Shown here piece after piece: positions 1 through 9,189 of a DNA stretch of 64,000 bases. Under the pieces are notes generated by a model. It searched no databases, had not been told where the DNA came from, and saw only the letters and a program-made list of their open reading frames with translations. The position numbers and the translations under genes were made by a program. Position 1 is the first letter of the stretch. Every line of letters starts with the position of its first letter. Source of the stretch: Enterobacter sp. Bisph1. Its GTDB lineage: Bacteria > Pseudomonadota > Gammaproteobacteria > Enterobacterales > Enterobacteriaceae. Where the stretch lies: positions 115,001-179,000 of the forward strand of contig NZ_JXAG01000032.1 of NCBI RefSeq assembly GCF_000814905.1, written 5' to 3'.

Positions 1-330
1 AACTACATCAAAGCGGCGGCTACGCGCGGTCTTTCGCGTTTTACCATTCTGCGCCGCCATGTGTTACATAACGCGTTGCCACCGGTTATCCCCCGTCTGG
101 GGCTGCAGTTTTCCACCATGCTGACGCTGGCGATGATCACCGAAATGGTCTTTAGCTGGCCTGGGCTTGGGCGCTGGATGATTAACGCGATTCGCCAGCA
201 GGATTATGCGGCGATTTCCGCCGGTGTGATGGTGATAGGCTCGCTGGTTATTATTGTTAATGTGCTTTCCGATATTCTCGGCGCACTGGCCAATCCGTTG
301 AAACATAAGGAATGGTATGCCTTACGATAA
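1..330 (+). CDS. sapB: SapB, ABC transporter permease (partial, C-terminal part)
   Basis: Reading frame 1 is open from the first base to the stop at 328-330, giving the last 109 residues of a permease that begins outside the window. It has the binding-protein-dependent permease signature near its start (EAA-like loop, [10 protein letters not shown]) and two hydrophobic segments (about [19 protein letters not shown] and [19 protein letters not shown]). SapB is an inner-membrane subunit of the SapABCDF transporter, linked to antimicrobial peptide resistance, putrescine export and Trk potassium uptake. It overlaps sapC by 14 bases, so the two are probably translationally coupled. The gene is identified from the sapC-sapD-sapF order that follows; full-length SapB is about 321 residues. 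Confidence 0.93.
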   Translation, partial: NYIKAAATRGLSRFTILRRHVLHNALPPVIPRLGLQFSTMLTLAMITEMVFSWPGLGRWMINAIRQQDYAAISAGVMVIGSLVIIVNVLSDILGALANPLKHKEWYALR

Positions 331-1207
331 CGTCTACAGCGAAAAGCGCCCGCCCGGCACGCTGCGTACCGCGTGGCGCAATTTTTATGCCGATACTGCG
401 GCGATGATCGGCCTGTATGGCTGCGGCGCGCTGGCGCTGTTGTGTCTGTTCGGTCACTGGTTTGCCCCTTACGGCATTGACCAGCAGTTCCTCGGTTATC
501 AGCTGCTGCCGCCCTCCTGGTCGCGCTATGGCGATGTCTCCTTTTTCCTCGGCACCGATGATTTAGGGCGCGATGTATTAAGCCGTATACTGAGCGGCGC
601 GGCGCCCACCGTGGGCGGCGCATTTATCGTAACGCTCGCGGCAACCCTTTGTGGGCTGGGCCTTGGCGTTTTTGCCGGTGCGACCCATGGCCTGCGTTCT
701 GCGGTGCTAAACCATATTCTTGATACCCTGCTGTCGATTCCCTCGCTGCTGCTGGCGATTATTGTGGTGGCATTTTTCGGCCCGCATCTTTCCCACGCCA
801 TGTTTGCCGTCTGGCTGGCGCTGCTGCCGCGCATGGTGCGTTCGGTCTATAGCCTGGTGCATGATGAACTGGAAAAAGAGTATGTGGTTGCAGCCCGCCT
901 GGATGGCGCGTCGACGTTGAATATTTTGTGGTTTGCCGTGCTGCCGAACATTACCGCCGGGATGGTGACAGAAGTTACCCGCGCGCTGTCGATGGCTATA
1001 CTTGATATTGCGGCTCTCGGTTTTCTCGACCTCGGTGCACAGCTGCCGTCGCCGGAATGGGGCGCAATGCTTGGCGATGCGCTGGAGCTTATTTACGTTG
1101 CGCCCTGGACCGTGATGTTGCCGGGTGCGGCGATTATGGTGAGCGTGCTGCTGATTAATATTTTGGGCGACGGGATCCGCCGTGCGATTGTGGCGGAGGT
1201 GGAATAA
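317..1207 (+). CDS. sapC: SapC, ABC transporter permease
   Basis: Encodes 296 residues, the usual SapC length. It has an N-terminal cytoplasmic stretch, a first membrane segment near residues 30-50, the DppC/OppC-type [14 protein letters not shown] motif near residue 75, and four or five further membrane segments. The EAA loop ([14 protein letters not shown]) contacts the ATPase. It pairs with SapB in the inner membrane as the translocation channel. The ATG at 317 lies inside sapB and the stop overlaps the sapD start by one base (TAATG), the typical close packing of this operon. No damage is visible. Confidence 0.96.
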   Translation: MPYDNVYSEKRPPGTLRTAWRNFYADTAAMIGLYGCGALALLCLFGHWFAPYGIDQQFLGYQLLPPSWSRYGDVSFFLGTDDLGRDVLSRILSGAAPTVGGAFIVTLAATLCGLGLGVFAGATHGLRSAVLNHILDTLLSIPSLLLAIIVVAFFGPHLSHAMFAVWLALLPRMVRSVYSLVHDELEKEYVVAARLDGASTLNILWFAVLPNITAGMVTEVTRALSMAILDIAALGFLDLGAQLPSPEWGAMLGDALELIYVAPWTVMLPGAAIMVSVLLINILGDGIRRAIVAEVE

Positions 1208-2199
1208 TGCCGCTTCTTGATATTCGTAATCTGACCATCGAAGTCAAAACCGGTGATGACTGGGTAAAAGCCGTTGATCGCATCAGCCTGACGCTGGCGG
1301 AAGGTGAAATCCGCGGTCTGGTGGGTGAATCCGGCTCGGGGAAAAGTTTAATCGCCAAAGCCATTTGCGGCGTGACCAAAGATAACTGGCGCGTTACCGC
1401 AGACCGTATGCGCTTTGACGATATCGATCTGCTGCGCCTCTCCGCCCGCGAGCGGCGTAAGCTGCTCGGCCACAACGTGTCGATGATCTTCCAGGAACCG
1501 CAATCGTGTCTCGATCCCTCCGAACGCGTGGGCAAACAGCTGATGCAGAATATCCCCGGCTGGACGTGGAAAGGCCGCTGGTGGCAACGGATCGGCTGGC
1601 GTAAGCGCCGCGCCATTGAGCTGCTGCACCGCGTGGGGATTAAAGATCATAAAGATGCCATGCGCAGCTTCCCTTACGAGCTGACGGAAGGTGAATGTCA
1701 GAAAGTGATGATTGCCATCGCGCTGGCTAACCAGCCGCGTTTGTTGATTGCCGATGAACCCACCAACGCGATGGAGCCAACCACGCAGGCGCAGATTTTC
1801 CGTCTGCTCGACAGGCTTAATCAGAATAACAACACCACCATTATGTTGATTAGCCACGATCTGCAAATGCTCAGCAAATGGGCCGACCGCATCAATGTAA
1901 TGTATTGCGGCCAGACCGTCGAAACTGCCCCCAGCGAAGAGCTGATTGCGACGCCGCATCATCCCTATACCCAGGCGCTGATCCGCGCCATTCCAGACTT
2001 CGGCAGCGCAATGCCACATAAAAGTCGCCTGAATACGATGCCCGGCGCGATCCCCTTGCTGGAGCACTTGCCCATTGGCTGCCGTTTGGGGCCTCGCTGC
2101 CCTTACGCTCAGCGTAAATGTGTGGAAACACCGCGGTTAGCCGGAGCAAGAAACCATCTCTTCGCCTGCCATTTCCCGCTGAATATGGAGAGTGAATAA
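1207..2199 (+). CDS. sapD: SapD, ABC transporter ATP-binding protein
   Basis: Encodes 330 residues. It has a Walker A motif (GESGSGKS, about residues 40-47), a Q-loop ([13 protein letters not shown]), a Walker B motif (LLIADEPT) and an H-loop (LISHD). The signature motif is atypical, LTEGECQKV instead of LSGGQ-like, as I recall for SapD of other enterobacteria. The C-terminal part carries the oligopeptide-ATPase extension with cysteines (RCPYAQRKC). It energises the Sap permease and in E. coli also supports Trk/Kdp-type potassium uptake. It sits between sapC (1-base overlap) and sapF (one base between stop and ATG). Confidence 0.95.
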   Translation: MPLLDIRNLTIEVKTGDDWVKAVDRISLTLAEGEIRGLVGESGSGKSLIAKAICGVTKDNWRVTADRMRFDDIDLLRLSARERRKLLGHNVSMIFQEPQSCLDPSERVGKQLMQNIPGWTWKGRWWQRIGWRKRRAIELLHRVGIKDHKDAMRSFPYELTEGECQKVMIAIALANQPRLLIADEPTNAMEPTTQAQIFRLLDRLNQNNNTTIMLISHDLQMLSKWADRINVMYCGQTVETAPSEELIATPHHPYTQALIRAIPDFGSAMPHKSRLNTMPGAIPLLEHLPIGCRLGPRCPYAQRKCVETPRLAGARNHLFACHFPLNMESE

Positions 2200-2200
2200 G

Positions 2201-3007
2201 ATGGTCGAAACATTACTTGAAGTGCGCAACCTGAGTAAGACCTTCCGCTACCGCACCGGCTGGTTTCGCCGCCAGACGGTGGAAGCGGTTAAACCGCTGA
2301 GTTTTACCCTGCGTGAGCGCCAAACGCTGGCGATTATCGGCGAGAACGGTTCCGGCAAATCGACGCTGGCGAAAATGCTGGCCGGGATGATCGAGCCCTC
2401 AGCGGGTGAACTGGTTATTGACGACCAGCCGCTGCGTTACGGCGATTACACCTTTCGTAGCCAGCATATTCGCATGATTTTTCAGGACCCGACTACCTCC
2501 CTTAATCCGCGCCAGCGCCTGTCACAAATTCTCGATTTCCCGCTGCGGCTGAATACGGAACTTGAGCCGGAAGCGCGACGCAAGCGCATTCTTGAAACCC
2601 TGCGCATGGTCGGTCTGCTACCGGATCATGTTAGTTATTACCCGCATATGCTGGCACCGGGGCAAAAACAGCGTCTCGGGCTGGCACGGGCGCTGATCCT
2701 GCGCCCCAAAGTCATTATTGCTGATGAAGCGCTGGCGTCGCTGGATATGTCGATGCGTTCACAATTAATTAATTTGATGCTGGAGTTACAGGAAAAACAG
2801 GGTATTTCATATATTTATGTCACTCAGCATATCGGTATGATGAAACATATCAGCGATCAACTGCTGGTGATGCATCAAGGGGAAGTGGTTGAGCGCGGCA
2901 GTACCGCCGATGTGCTCGCGTCGCCGCTGCATGATTTAACAAAACGCCTTATCGCTGGCCATTTTGGCGAGGCGTTAACCGCCGATGCATGGCGAAAAGA
3001 CCGCTGA
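2201..3007 (+). CDS. sapF: SapF, ABC transporter ATP-binding protein
   Basis: Encodes 268 residues, the E. coli length. An in-frame GTG at 2192 would add three residues, but the ATG at 2201 is one base after the sapD stop and matches the family start (M-V-E-T-L-L-E-V-R). Walker A is GENGSGKST, the Q-loop MIFQDPTTSLNPRQ, the signature region LAPGQKQRLGLARAL, Walker B VIIADEALASLD, and the switch His is in YVTQHIGMM. It is the second ATPase of the Sap transporter and the last gene of the operon; a GC-rich hairpin follows at once. Protein and context agree, so the call is firm. Confidence 0.96.
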   Translation: MVETLLEVRNLSKTFRYRTGWFRRQTVEAVKPLSFTLRERQTLAIIGENGSGKSTLAKMLAGMIEPSAGELVIDDQPLRYGDYTFRSQHIRMIFQDPTTSLNPRQRLSQILDFPLRLNTELEPEARRKRILETLRMVGLLPDHVSYYPHMLAPGQKQRLGLARALILRPKVIIADEALASLDMSMRSQLINLMLELQEKQGISYIYVTQHIGMMKHISDQLLVMHQGEVVERGSTADVLASPLHDLTKRLIAGHFGEALTADAWRKDR

Positions 3008-3023
3008 TGTCACTGCATTAACT

Positions 3024-3063
3024 CACCCGGCAGCGCACAATCTGAGCGCCGGGTGTTAATCTT
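3024..3063 (+). terminator. Probable terminator of sapBCDF
   Basis: CACCCGGC at 3024-3031 can pair with GCCGGGTG at 3048-3055, an 8-bp GC-rich stem with a 16-base loop, followed by TTAATCTT. The T tract is weak but the position, 16 bases after the sapF stop, fits an operon end. Confidence 0.6.
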
Positions 3064-3325
3064 CAATGCGGGAAATAATACTTTCATGGCACAATGCTTT
3101 GAAGGGTTAATTATTCACTAAATAATCATCCTGTTTTCACCAGGTGAATATTTTTCTTGCAATAAAAGATTATTTTTTGCGCCAAATTTTTGTCGTCTGC
3201 TGCTTATAAAATAATGCCTGGCGGTTCATAACGCGCGCCTGAACCTCGCGTTATGCGCGTAAAAGAAACCCCAAAGTTGCAAGAGTGTTGAACATCATGC
3301 AGATTTGAGGAGTAAGGCATTGTTA
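3064..3325. other. AT-rich intergenic region before the glycosyltransferase gene
   Basis: No gene is seen here. It is clearly richer in A+T than the flanking sap and fabI genes. A TATAAAAT box lies at 3205-3212 and could be a -10 element, but I cannot place a good -35. A 9-bp inverted repeat, CATAACGCG (3227-3235) and CGCGTTATG (3247-3255), would form a stable hairpin in a transcript starting just upstream, about 70 bases ahead of the gene start. It may be a leader structure or an operator. Confidence 0.45.
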
Positions 3326-4279
3326 ATGCGTAAGATTAAATTGAGTATTATCGTTCCTTATTATAATTCACGTGATTACATTGCTGAATGCCTTAACTCT
3401 ATCTTTCCGCATTTAACGGGCGATATTGAACTTATTATTGTTAATGACGGCTCCATGGATGACAGCCCAGCGATTATCGATCGTTTAACCCAGAATCATG
3501 ACAACATCATGGTTATTCATCAGAAAAATGCCGGACTCTCAGTAGCAAGAAATAAAGGAATAGCCGCTGCCACAGGGGAATATATTGCCTTATTAGATTC
3601 TGATGATTTCTTTTATCCTGATTTCTGGGATGAAATTTTACCGATAATTAATGACTCGACCATTGATATCGTCGAATTCAACGCCAATCAATTCGAAGGT
3701 ACGGTTTCAAATATTGTCGAACATATTGATAGCTCAGTATTTTCGGGTAGAATAGAGATTACATCCGTTCAACAACTGACGCCAGCATTTAAACGCTGCA
3801 AGTGGTATCCCTGGGCGCGAGTATATAAGACTTCTTTTTCCCGTGATTTTAATATTGCGTTCCCTGTCGGTAGATTGTACGAGGATATGAGCACCATTCC
3901 GGCTATTTATTTGCAGAGTAAAGTCATTTATGGCATTAATAAATCGCTGATAGGCTATCGCTATCATAAAAAAAGTATCACGCAAACCTTCAGACAAAAG
4001 GATTTAATTGATTTAGTTTATGCTGCTCAATCTCTTGCACAGCTGGCGGAAGGCAAAGAAGAGATAAAAAAAACGCTCTTTCCGACCATGCAAAGAATTT
4101 TCAACTTCATCAAATATACGCTGGTGAGAAACGAAGGCGCAGAACTCCTTTTATCCGAACAGAAATCGTTACGTGCAGCGCTGCTGCCTTTTATTTATTA
4201 CTTTAAAGCGTCCCGTAAAGTACAAATTGTGATGTTGCCTTTATATCTCAATACCGTTGTCCGGCTGAAGAAAAAATAA
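3326..4279 (+). CDS. Family 2 glycosyltransferase
   Basis: Encodes 317 residues from the ATG at 3326, which has TAAGG eight bases upstream; in-frame TTG codons at 3305 and 3320 (the latter with AGGAG at good spacing) are alternatives. The N-terminal half is a GT-A fold: LSIIVPYYNSRDYIAECLNS (residues 7-26), VNDGSMDDSP (39-48), NAGLSVARNKG (68-78) and the metal-binding DSDD at 91-94. The C-terminal third is basic and hydrophobic (IYYFKASRK, then MLPLYLNTVVRLKKK), which suggests membrane association. Such enzymes move sugars from nucleotide sugars onto polysaccharide or lipid carriers; acceptor and donor cannot be read from sequence. It is AT-rich with codons such as AGA, ATA and GGA, unlike its neighbours, and stands alone between sapF and fabI. 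Acquisition by transfer is likely. I do not recognise a gene name. Confidence 0.85.
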   Translation: MRKIKLSIIVPYYNSRDYIAECLNSIFPHLTGDIELIIVNDGSMDDSPAIIDRLTQNHDNIMVIHQKNAGLSVARNKGIAAATGEYIALLDSDDFFYPDFWDEILPIINDSTIDIVEFNANQFEGTVSNIVEHIDSSVFSGRIEITSVQQLTPAFKRCKWYPWARVYKTSFSRDFNIAFPVGRLYEDMSTIPAIYLQSKVIYGINKSLIGYRYHKKSITQTFRQKDLIDLVYAAQSLAQLAEGKEEIKKTLFPTMQRIFNFIKYTLVRNEGAELLLSEQKSLRAALLPFIYYFKASRKVQIVMLPLYLNTVVRLKKK

Positions 4280-4697
4280 CCCCTGTGCTGGTCGGGTGAC
4301 AGAATTCGCGTACGGGTAAAGGGTGGTAATAACAGATTCATACCCAGCCGTGAGCTGAAATAAAAACGGCTGTAAAAGTAGCGATCCTTTCTCTCTGGTT
4401 GGATGAGGCGAACCTGTTAGCCGGTGATATACTGGAGCAGTGCTGGCAGAGATGAAAAGGTAAAAGTGTATTTTTATCCGCTATACGTATTCGGCATCTC
4501 TGCTGCAACTTTAGCCACTCCCTTTGCCGGGGCGCTCCCGTGGCAGCTTTCGGGACCTCAGCCGCGAGAAACGCCTGAGAAATAGCGTGACACAAAGGGT
4601 CGTGAGTGGGATATAATTTCGCACTATTTTGAAATGCTGCCTGTAACGCTATGATTTACAAGGCGCATAATAAGCAATGAATATAAGGATTAAAGCT
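4280..4697. other. Intergenic region with fabI promoter, no clear gene
   Basis: A 7-bp inverted repeat, CAGCCGT (4345-4351) with ACGGCTG (4366-4372), follows the glycosyltransferase and could be a weak terminator. A minus-strand frame at 4338-4595 is open, but it has no recognisable motif or good start and I do not call it. The last 60 bases before fabI are AT-rich and should carry its promoter; AAGGAT at 4685-4690 is the ribosome binding site. Confidence 0.4.
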
Positions 4698-5486
4698 ATG
4701 GGTTTTCTTTCCGGTAAGCGCATTCTGGTGACTGGCGTTGCCAGCAAACTCTCCATCGCATACGGTATCGCGCAGGCAATGCATCGCGAAGGCGCGGAGC
4801 TGGCCTTCACCTACCAGAATGACAAGCTGAAAGGCCGCGTTGAAGAGTTTGCCGCCCAGCTGGGTTCCAGCATCGTTCTGGAATGTGATGTCGCAAAAGA
4901 TGAAAGCATCGATGCCCTGTTCACCGACCTGGCAAAAAGCTGGCCGAAATTCGATGGCTTCGTTCACTCCATCGGTTTCGCACCGGGCGATCAGCTGGAT
5001 GGCGATTACGTTAACGCGGTAACCCGCGAAGGCTTCAAAATCGCTCACGACATCAGCTCTTACAGCTTTGTTGCGATGGCCAAAGCCTGCCGCGAAATGC
5101 TCAACCCAGGTTCCGCGCTGCTGACCCTCTCCTACCTCGGCGCTGAACGTGCGATCCCGAACTATAACGTGATGGGCCTGGCGAAAGCCTCTCTGGAAGC
5201 CAACGTGCGCTATATGGCGAACGCGATGGGCCCGGAAGGCATCCGTGTTAACGGTATCTCCGCCGGTCCGATCCGTACGCTGGCCGCCTCCGGTATTAAA
5301 GATTTCCGTAAAATGCTGGCGCATTGTGAAGCGGTTACGCCGATTCGCCGTACCGTCACCATCGAAGACGTGGGCAACTCTGCCGCGTTCCTGTGCTCCG
5401 ATCTCTCCGCCGGTATCTCCGGTGAAGTGGTTCATGTCGACGGCGGTTTCAACATCGCGGCGATGAACGAGCTGGAAATTAAATAA
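4698..5486 (+). CDS. fabI: Enoyl-[acyl-carrier-protein] reductase (NADH), FabI
   Basis: Encodes 262 residues starting MGFLSGKR. An in-frame ATG at 4677 would add seven residues, but AAGGAT lies just before 4698. It catalyses the last reduction of each round of type II fatty-acid elongation, using NADH, in the cytosol. The fold is a Rossmann SDR with the FabI-type catalytic spacing: Tyr156 and Lys163 in NYNVMGLAK, and a cofactor loop [14 protein letters not shown]. The SIGFA segment has Gly93, a residue at which changes confer triclosan resistance in E. coli, in its wild-type form. It is monocistronic, with a strong terminator after it. Confidence 0.98.
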   Translation: MGFLSGKRILVTGVASKLSIAYGIAQAMHREGAELAFTYQNDKLKGRVEEFAAQLGSSIVLECDVAKDESIDALFTDLAKSWPKFDGFVHSIGFAPGDQLDGDYVNAVTREGFKIAHDISSYSFVAMAKACREMLNPGSALLTLSYLGAERAIPNYNVMGLAKASLEANVRYMANAMGPEGIRVNGISAGPIRTLAASGIKDFRKMLAHCEAVTPIRRTVTIEDVGNSAAFLCSDLSAGISGEVVHVDGGFNIAAMNELEIK

Positions 5487-5491
5487 TCCCC

Positions 5492-5520
5492 AACGCCCCT
5501 TCTGATGAAGGGGCGTTTTT
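5492..5520 (+). terminator. Terminator of fabI
   Basis: AACGCCCCTTC (5492-5502) pairs with GAAGGGGCGTT (5507-5517) around a TGAT loop, followed by a T run. This is a classic intrinsic terminator six bases after the stop. Confidence 0.9.
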
Positions 5521-5662
5521 CGATATGCCTTTCTGATATTTATTATCACCTAACATTCTTTTATCCCTCATCGCCATTACGCCAGGATTAAGCAGCAAAA
5601 CAGATCCGGCGCCCAGACATGCCGTCGTATCCGGATCGCCACTTTCAGACCAAGGAACGACC

Positions 5663-6823
5663 ATGGAACAACGCCGGATTGCAGGCAAAAGCCACTGGTA
5701 TCATGAGACCCAGTCAAGCGCCAGCCGGACGAACGCGCTACCGTTGGTTCCCGAAGCGGCCACCGTCAGCGATCCTTTTCTGCTTGACCTCGACCTGGCA
5801 GATAAACCCAAACTCGCCCTTGAGGGCATCGCTTCGCCAGCGCGAAAAATATATGCCCTGCTCTTTCCGCCGCGTGTTTCCCTCAGCCGTTTACGCACCT
5901 TCAGCGCCTACGATCGTCTCAGCACCGCGCTGACGGCGGCGCAAGTCTTTGGCGTGCAACGTCTGTGCAATCACTACGCCGCGCGCCTTGCACCCTTATC
6001 AGGCCCGGATTCTACCCGCGAGAGTAACTATCGGTTAGCGCAAATTACCCAACACGCCCGTCAGCTTGCCGCGTCACCTTCGGTGATCGATTCGCGTGCG
6101 CGTCAGCAGTTAGAAGATGTAGGTCTGACGTTTTATGATCTGGTGGTGATTAATCAGATAATTGGTTTTGTGGCTTTCCAGGCACGCGTCATTGCCGTGC
6201 TGCAGGCGATGAGCGGGCAGCCGGTGCGCATTATCCCCGGCATGGAGAGACAGCAAGAAGCCGATGCTGCGCTATTCAGCCCTGGCGAGACGAAATGGCT
6301 GCCGGGCATCGATGTTGCCGATTTACGCCTCGCCAGCACGGCGCAAATGGATACCCTTGCGCGCTGGCAACCGCTGGCAGAATTGCGTCGGCTCGCGCCG
6401 CTGCTGGCCCATGAACATTTGCTCCTTAATGAATTCGGCGCGCTTTGTCAGCATATTGCTCAGCGCACGCCAAACAAGCGACTTAGCGGGCTGGTGGCGG
6501 CCTACACGGCGCGGATCAACGGCAGCAGCAGCTGTTTTTCCTGGCATCTGCAACAAAACACGTTGGATATGGCACTGGTGGAAGCACTACGCACGGGCAG
6601 CCAGGCATTAAATCGTACGCTGGCTGAAATGGGTAAAGAGCGCGCCCTGATGCAAGCAGTGCAGCTGCTTACCTGCGCCCCCGATCGGTTTAGTCCGGCT
6701 CACTTTTCACAGCTACTCGAGCAAGGCGTTAGCCGCCAGGCGGCGATCGATTTACTGATCTCCTGTGCGCTGAACGGCTGGCTTAATCGCCTGCATATTG
6801 CTCTCGGGAAATGCCCGTCGTGA
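5663..6823 (+). CDS. yciW: YciW, AhpD/CMD-like putative oxidoreductase
   Basis: Encodes 386 residues from an ATG preceded by AGGAA at suitable spacing. The place between fabI and rnb and the overall sequence identify yciW. The middle part (about residues 60-190, with LTFYDLVVINQIIGFVAFQARVI) resembles the helical AhpD/carboxymuconolactone-decarboxylase fold. I do not see the CxxC that makes AhpD a peroxidase, so enzymatic activity is open. In E. coli the gene has been connected with sulfur/cysteine metabolism; that is from the literature, not visible here. A second weaker helical repeat fills residues 240-380. Confidence 0.85.
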   Translation: MEQRRIAGKSHWYHETQSSASRTNALPLVPEAATVSDPFLLDLDLADKPKLALEGIASPARKIYALLFPPRVSLSRLRTFSAYDRLSTALTAAQVFGVQRLCNHYAARLAPLSGPDSTRESNYRLAQITQHARQLAASPSVIDSRARQQLEDVGLTFYDLVVINQIIGFVAFQARVIAVLQAMSGQPVRIIPGMERQQEADAALFSPGETKWLPGIDVADLRLASTAQMDTLARWQPLAELRRLAPLLAHEHLLLNEFGALCQHIAQRTPNKRLSGLVAAYTARINGSSSCFSWHLQQNTLDMALVEALRTGSQALNRTLAEMGKERALMQAVQLLTCAPDRFSPAHFSQLLEQGVSRQAAIDLLISCALNGWLNRLHIALGKCPS

Positions 6824-6956
6824 TGGCTTGTAAGGCGCAGCGCTGGCGGTGTAGCCGCCGATCACCCGACACGATTTTACAGAAACAGCGCTTGCCGCAG
6901 CAGGAAGAATCGCGTAAAACTGTCAGCCGCTCTTTTAGCCACGAAAATACATAATT

Positions 6957-8891
6957 ATGCTTCAGGATAACCCGCTGCTAGCGCAGCTTAAACAGCAACT
7001 TCATTCCCAAACCCCGCGTGCGGAAGGTGTTGTCAAAGGCACTGAAAAAGGTTTTGGATTTCTGGAAGTCGACGCGCAAAAAAGCTACTTCATTCCGCCG
7101 CCGCAAATGAAAAAAGTGATGCACGGCGATAAAATTATTGCTGTCATCCACAGCGATAAAGACCGTGAAAGCGCGGAGCCTGAAGAGCTGGTCGAGCCGT
7201 TTCTGACCCGTTTTGTTGGCAAAGTACAAAAGAAAGACGACCGTCTGTCGATTGTGCCGGATCATCCGTTGTTAAAAGATGCTATTCCCTGCCGCGCCGC
7301 ACGTGGCGTTGAGCATGATTTCAAAGAGGGCGACTGGGCCGTAGCCGAGATGCGCCGTCACCCGCTGAAGGGCGATCGCGGTTTTTATGCGGATCTGATG
7401 CAGTTCATTACCGTCGGCGACGATCATTTCGCCCCCTGGTGGGTTACCCTCGCCCGTCATAATCTGGAAAAAGAAGCGCCAAACGGTGCGGCAACCGAAA
7501 TGCTGGATGACGGTTTGCAGCGCGTGGATTTGACCGCGCTGGATTTTGTCACCATCGACAGCGCCAGCACCGAAGATATGGACGATGCGCTGTACGTTAC
7601 AGAGAGCGCCGAGGGCGAACTGCAGCTGACGGTGGCGATTGCCGATCCCACCGCGTGGATTGCCGAAGGCAGCAAACTCGACAATGCAGCGAAGATCCGC
7701 GCTTTCACCAACTATCTGCCGGGGTTCAATATCCCGATGCTGCCGCGCGAATTGTCCGACGATCTATGCTCACTGCGTGCCAATGAGGTGCGCCCTGCGC
7801 TGATTTGCCGCATGTCGCTCGATGCGGAAGGCGCGATTAAAGACAATATCGAATTTTTTGTCGCAACAATTGAATCGAAAGCGAAACTGGCCTATGACGA
7901 TGTTTCCGACTGGCTGGAAAACAAAGGCAGCTGGCAGCCGACCAATGAGGCTATCGCCGCGCAGATCCGTCTGTTGCAGCGTGTGAGCCAGCTGCGCGCC
8001 CAGTGGCGTCAAAATCACGCGCTGGTATTTAAAGACCGCCCGGATTATCGCTTCGTGCTTGGCGAGAAAGGCGAAGTGCTGGATATTGTCGCCGAGCCGC
8101 GTCGCATCGCGAATCGCATCGTTGAAGAAGCGATGATCGCCGCCAACATCTGTGCCGCACGCGTGCTGCGCGACAAACTCGGCTTTGGTATCTATAACGT
8201 GCATCTTGGTTTCGACCCGGCAAACAGTGAACAGCTTGCTGCGATGTTGAAAACTCACGGGATGCATGTGGATGCCGAAGAAGTGCTGACCCTGGAAGGC
8301 TTTTGCAAATTACGCCGCGAACTTGACGCACAGCCGTCGGGCTTTTTGGACAGCCGTATTCGCCGCTTCCAGTCTTTTGCGGAAATCAGCGTCGAACCCG
8401 GTCCGCACTTCGGCCTCGGGCTGGATGCGTATGCAACCTGGACTTCGCCGATTCGTAAATATGGCGACATGATTAACCATCGCCTGTTGAAAGCGATTAT
8501 CAAAGGCGAAACGCCGAAACGCCCGCAGGAAGATGCTACCGTGCAGATGTCCGAGCGCCGTCGCCTGAATCGCATGGCGGAACGCGATGTCGGTGACTGG
8601 CTGTATGCTCGCTTCCTGCAAAACAAAGCCGGCACCGATACCCGCTTCGCGGCGGAGATTATCGATGTCAGCCGCGGCGGTATGCGCGTGCGGCTGGTGG
8701 ATAATGGCGCCGTGGCGTTTATTCCGGCTCCGTTTATCCATGCTGTGCGTGATGAACTGGTCTGCAGCCAGGAAAACGGCACGGTGCAAATTAAAGGTGA
8801 AACGGTATTTAAAGTGACGGACGTTATAGATGTCACTATTGCCGAAGTCCGGATGGAAACCCGCAGCGTCATCGCCCGCCCGGTGCTGTAA
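6957..8891 (+). CDS. rnb: Exoribonuclease II (RNase II)
   Basis: Encodes 644 residues, the E. coli length. Two N-terminal cold-shock domains (about 20-80 and 85-155) precede the RNB catalytic core, which contains [18 protein letters not shown] with the metal-binding aspartates, and a C-terminal S1 domain (about 560-640, ending [15 protein letters not shown]). It degrades single-stranded RNA 3' to 5' and is a main mRNA-decay enzyme. The next gene, pdeR/rpfR, was named gmr in E. coli for its effect on RNase II stability, so the adjacency has a known functional side. A 26-base hairpin follows the stop. Confidence 0.98.
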   Translation: MLQDNPLLAQLKQQLHSQTPRAEGVVKGTEKGFGFLEVDAQKSYFIPPPQMKKVMHGDKIIAVIHSDKDRESAEPEELVEPFLTRFVGKVQKKDDRLSIVPDHPLLKDAIPCRAARGVEHDFKEGDWAVAEMRRHPLKGDRGFYADLMQFITVGDDHFAPWWVTLARHNLEKEAPNGAATEMLDDGLQRVDLTALDFVTIDSASTEDMDDALYVTESAEGELQLTVAIADPTAWIAEGSKLDNAAKIRAFTNYLPGFNIPMLPRELSDDLCSLRANEVRPALICRMSLDAEGAIKDNIEFFVATIESKAKLAYDDVSDWLENKGSWQPTNEAIAAQIRLLQRVSQLRAQWRQNHALVFKDRPDYRFVLGEKGEVLDIVAEPRRIANRIVEEAMIAANICAARVLRDKLGFGIYNVHLGFDPANSEQLAAMLKTHGMHVDAEEVLTLEGFCKLRRELDAQPSGFLDSRIRRFQSFAEISVEPGPHFGLGLDAYATWTSPIRKYGDMINHRLLKAIIKGETPKRPQEDATVQMSERRRLNRMAERDVGDWLYARFLQNKAGTDTRFAAEIIDVSRGGMRVRLVDNGAVAFIPAPFIHAVRDELVCSQENGTVQIKGETVFKVTDVIDVTIAEVRMETRSVIARPVL

Positions 8892-8904
8892 CAGTTTGCT
8901 TTAT

Positions 8905-8930
8905 GGCGTCTTTCAGCTCTGGAAGACGCC
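8905..8930 (+). terminator. Hairpin after rnb, possible terminator
   Basis: GGCGTCTT (8905-8912) pairs with AAGACGCC (8923-8930) around a ten-base loop. No T tract follows, so it may protect the 3' end rather than terminate by itself. The next 259 bases to 9189 are AT-rich and should hold the promoter of the PAS-GGDEF-EAL gene. Confidence 0.55.
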
Positions 8931-9189
8931 GACTCGCTGTTGAGATATAACACGCATTTTTCCGCTATTCTTTCCCTATTCCCGTAAAAACGACCACAAT
9001 AAAAACAGAGGCAACCGTTTGTTTACTGCGGATTTATGTCTTTTTTGTCGTTCTGTTTCCGTTACCAGGTCTGGTTTGTAAAAATTCTTCGAAAAAACAA
9101 TAGCTTTTGACTGTCAGCACTCTTTTACCGGCGGAGATCCGTCTACAAATCATCTATCCGTTGCGCTTTTATGTGGACTGGGAGAGAGC

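Noticed and set aside
4338..4595. An 85-codon minus-strand frame between the glycosyltransferase and fabI
   Set aside because: No motif, no convincing ribosome binding site, and the frame crosses the likely fabI promoter region; ycjD, which I recall near here in K-12, is not recognisable.
4656..5549. A 297-codon minus-strand frame opposite fabI
   Set aside because: It is antisense to fabI, with composition reflecting the codon bias of fabI; no family is recognisable.
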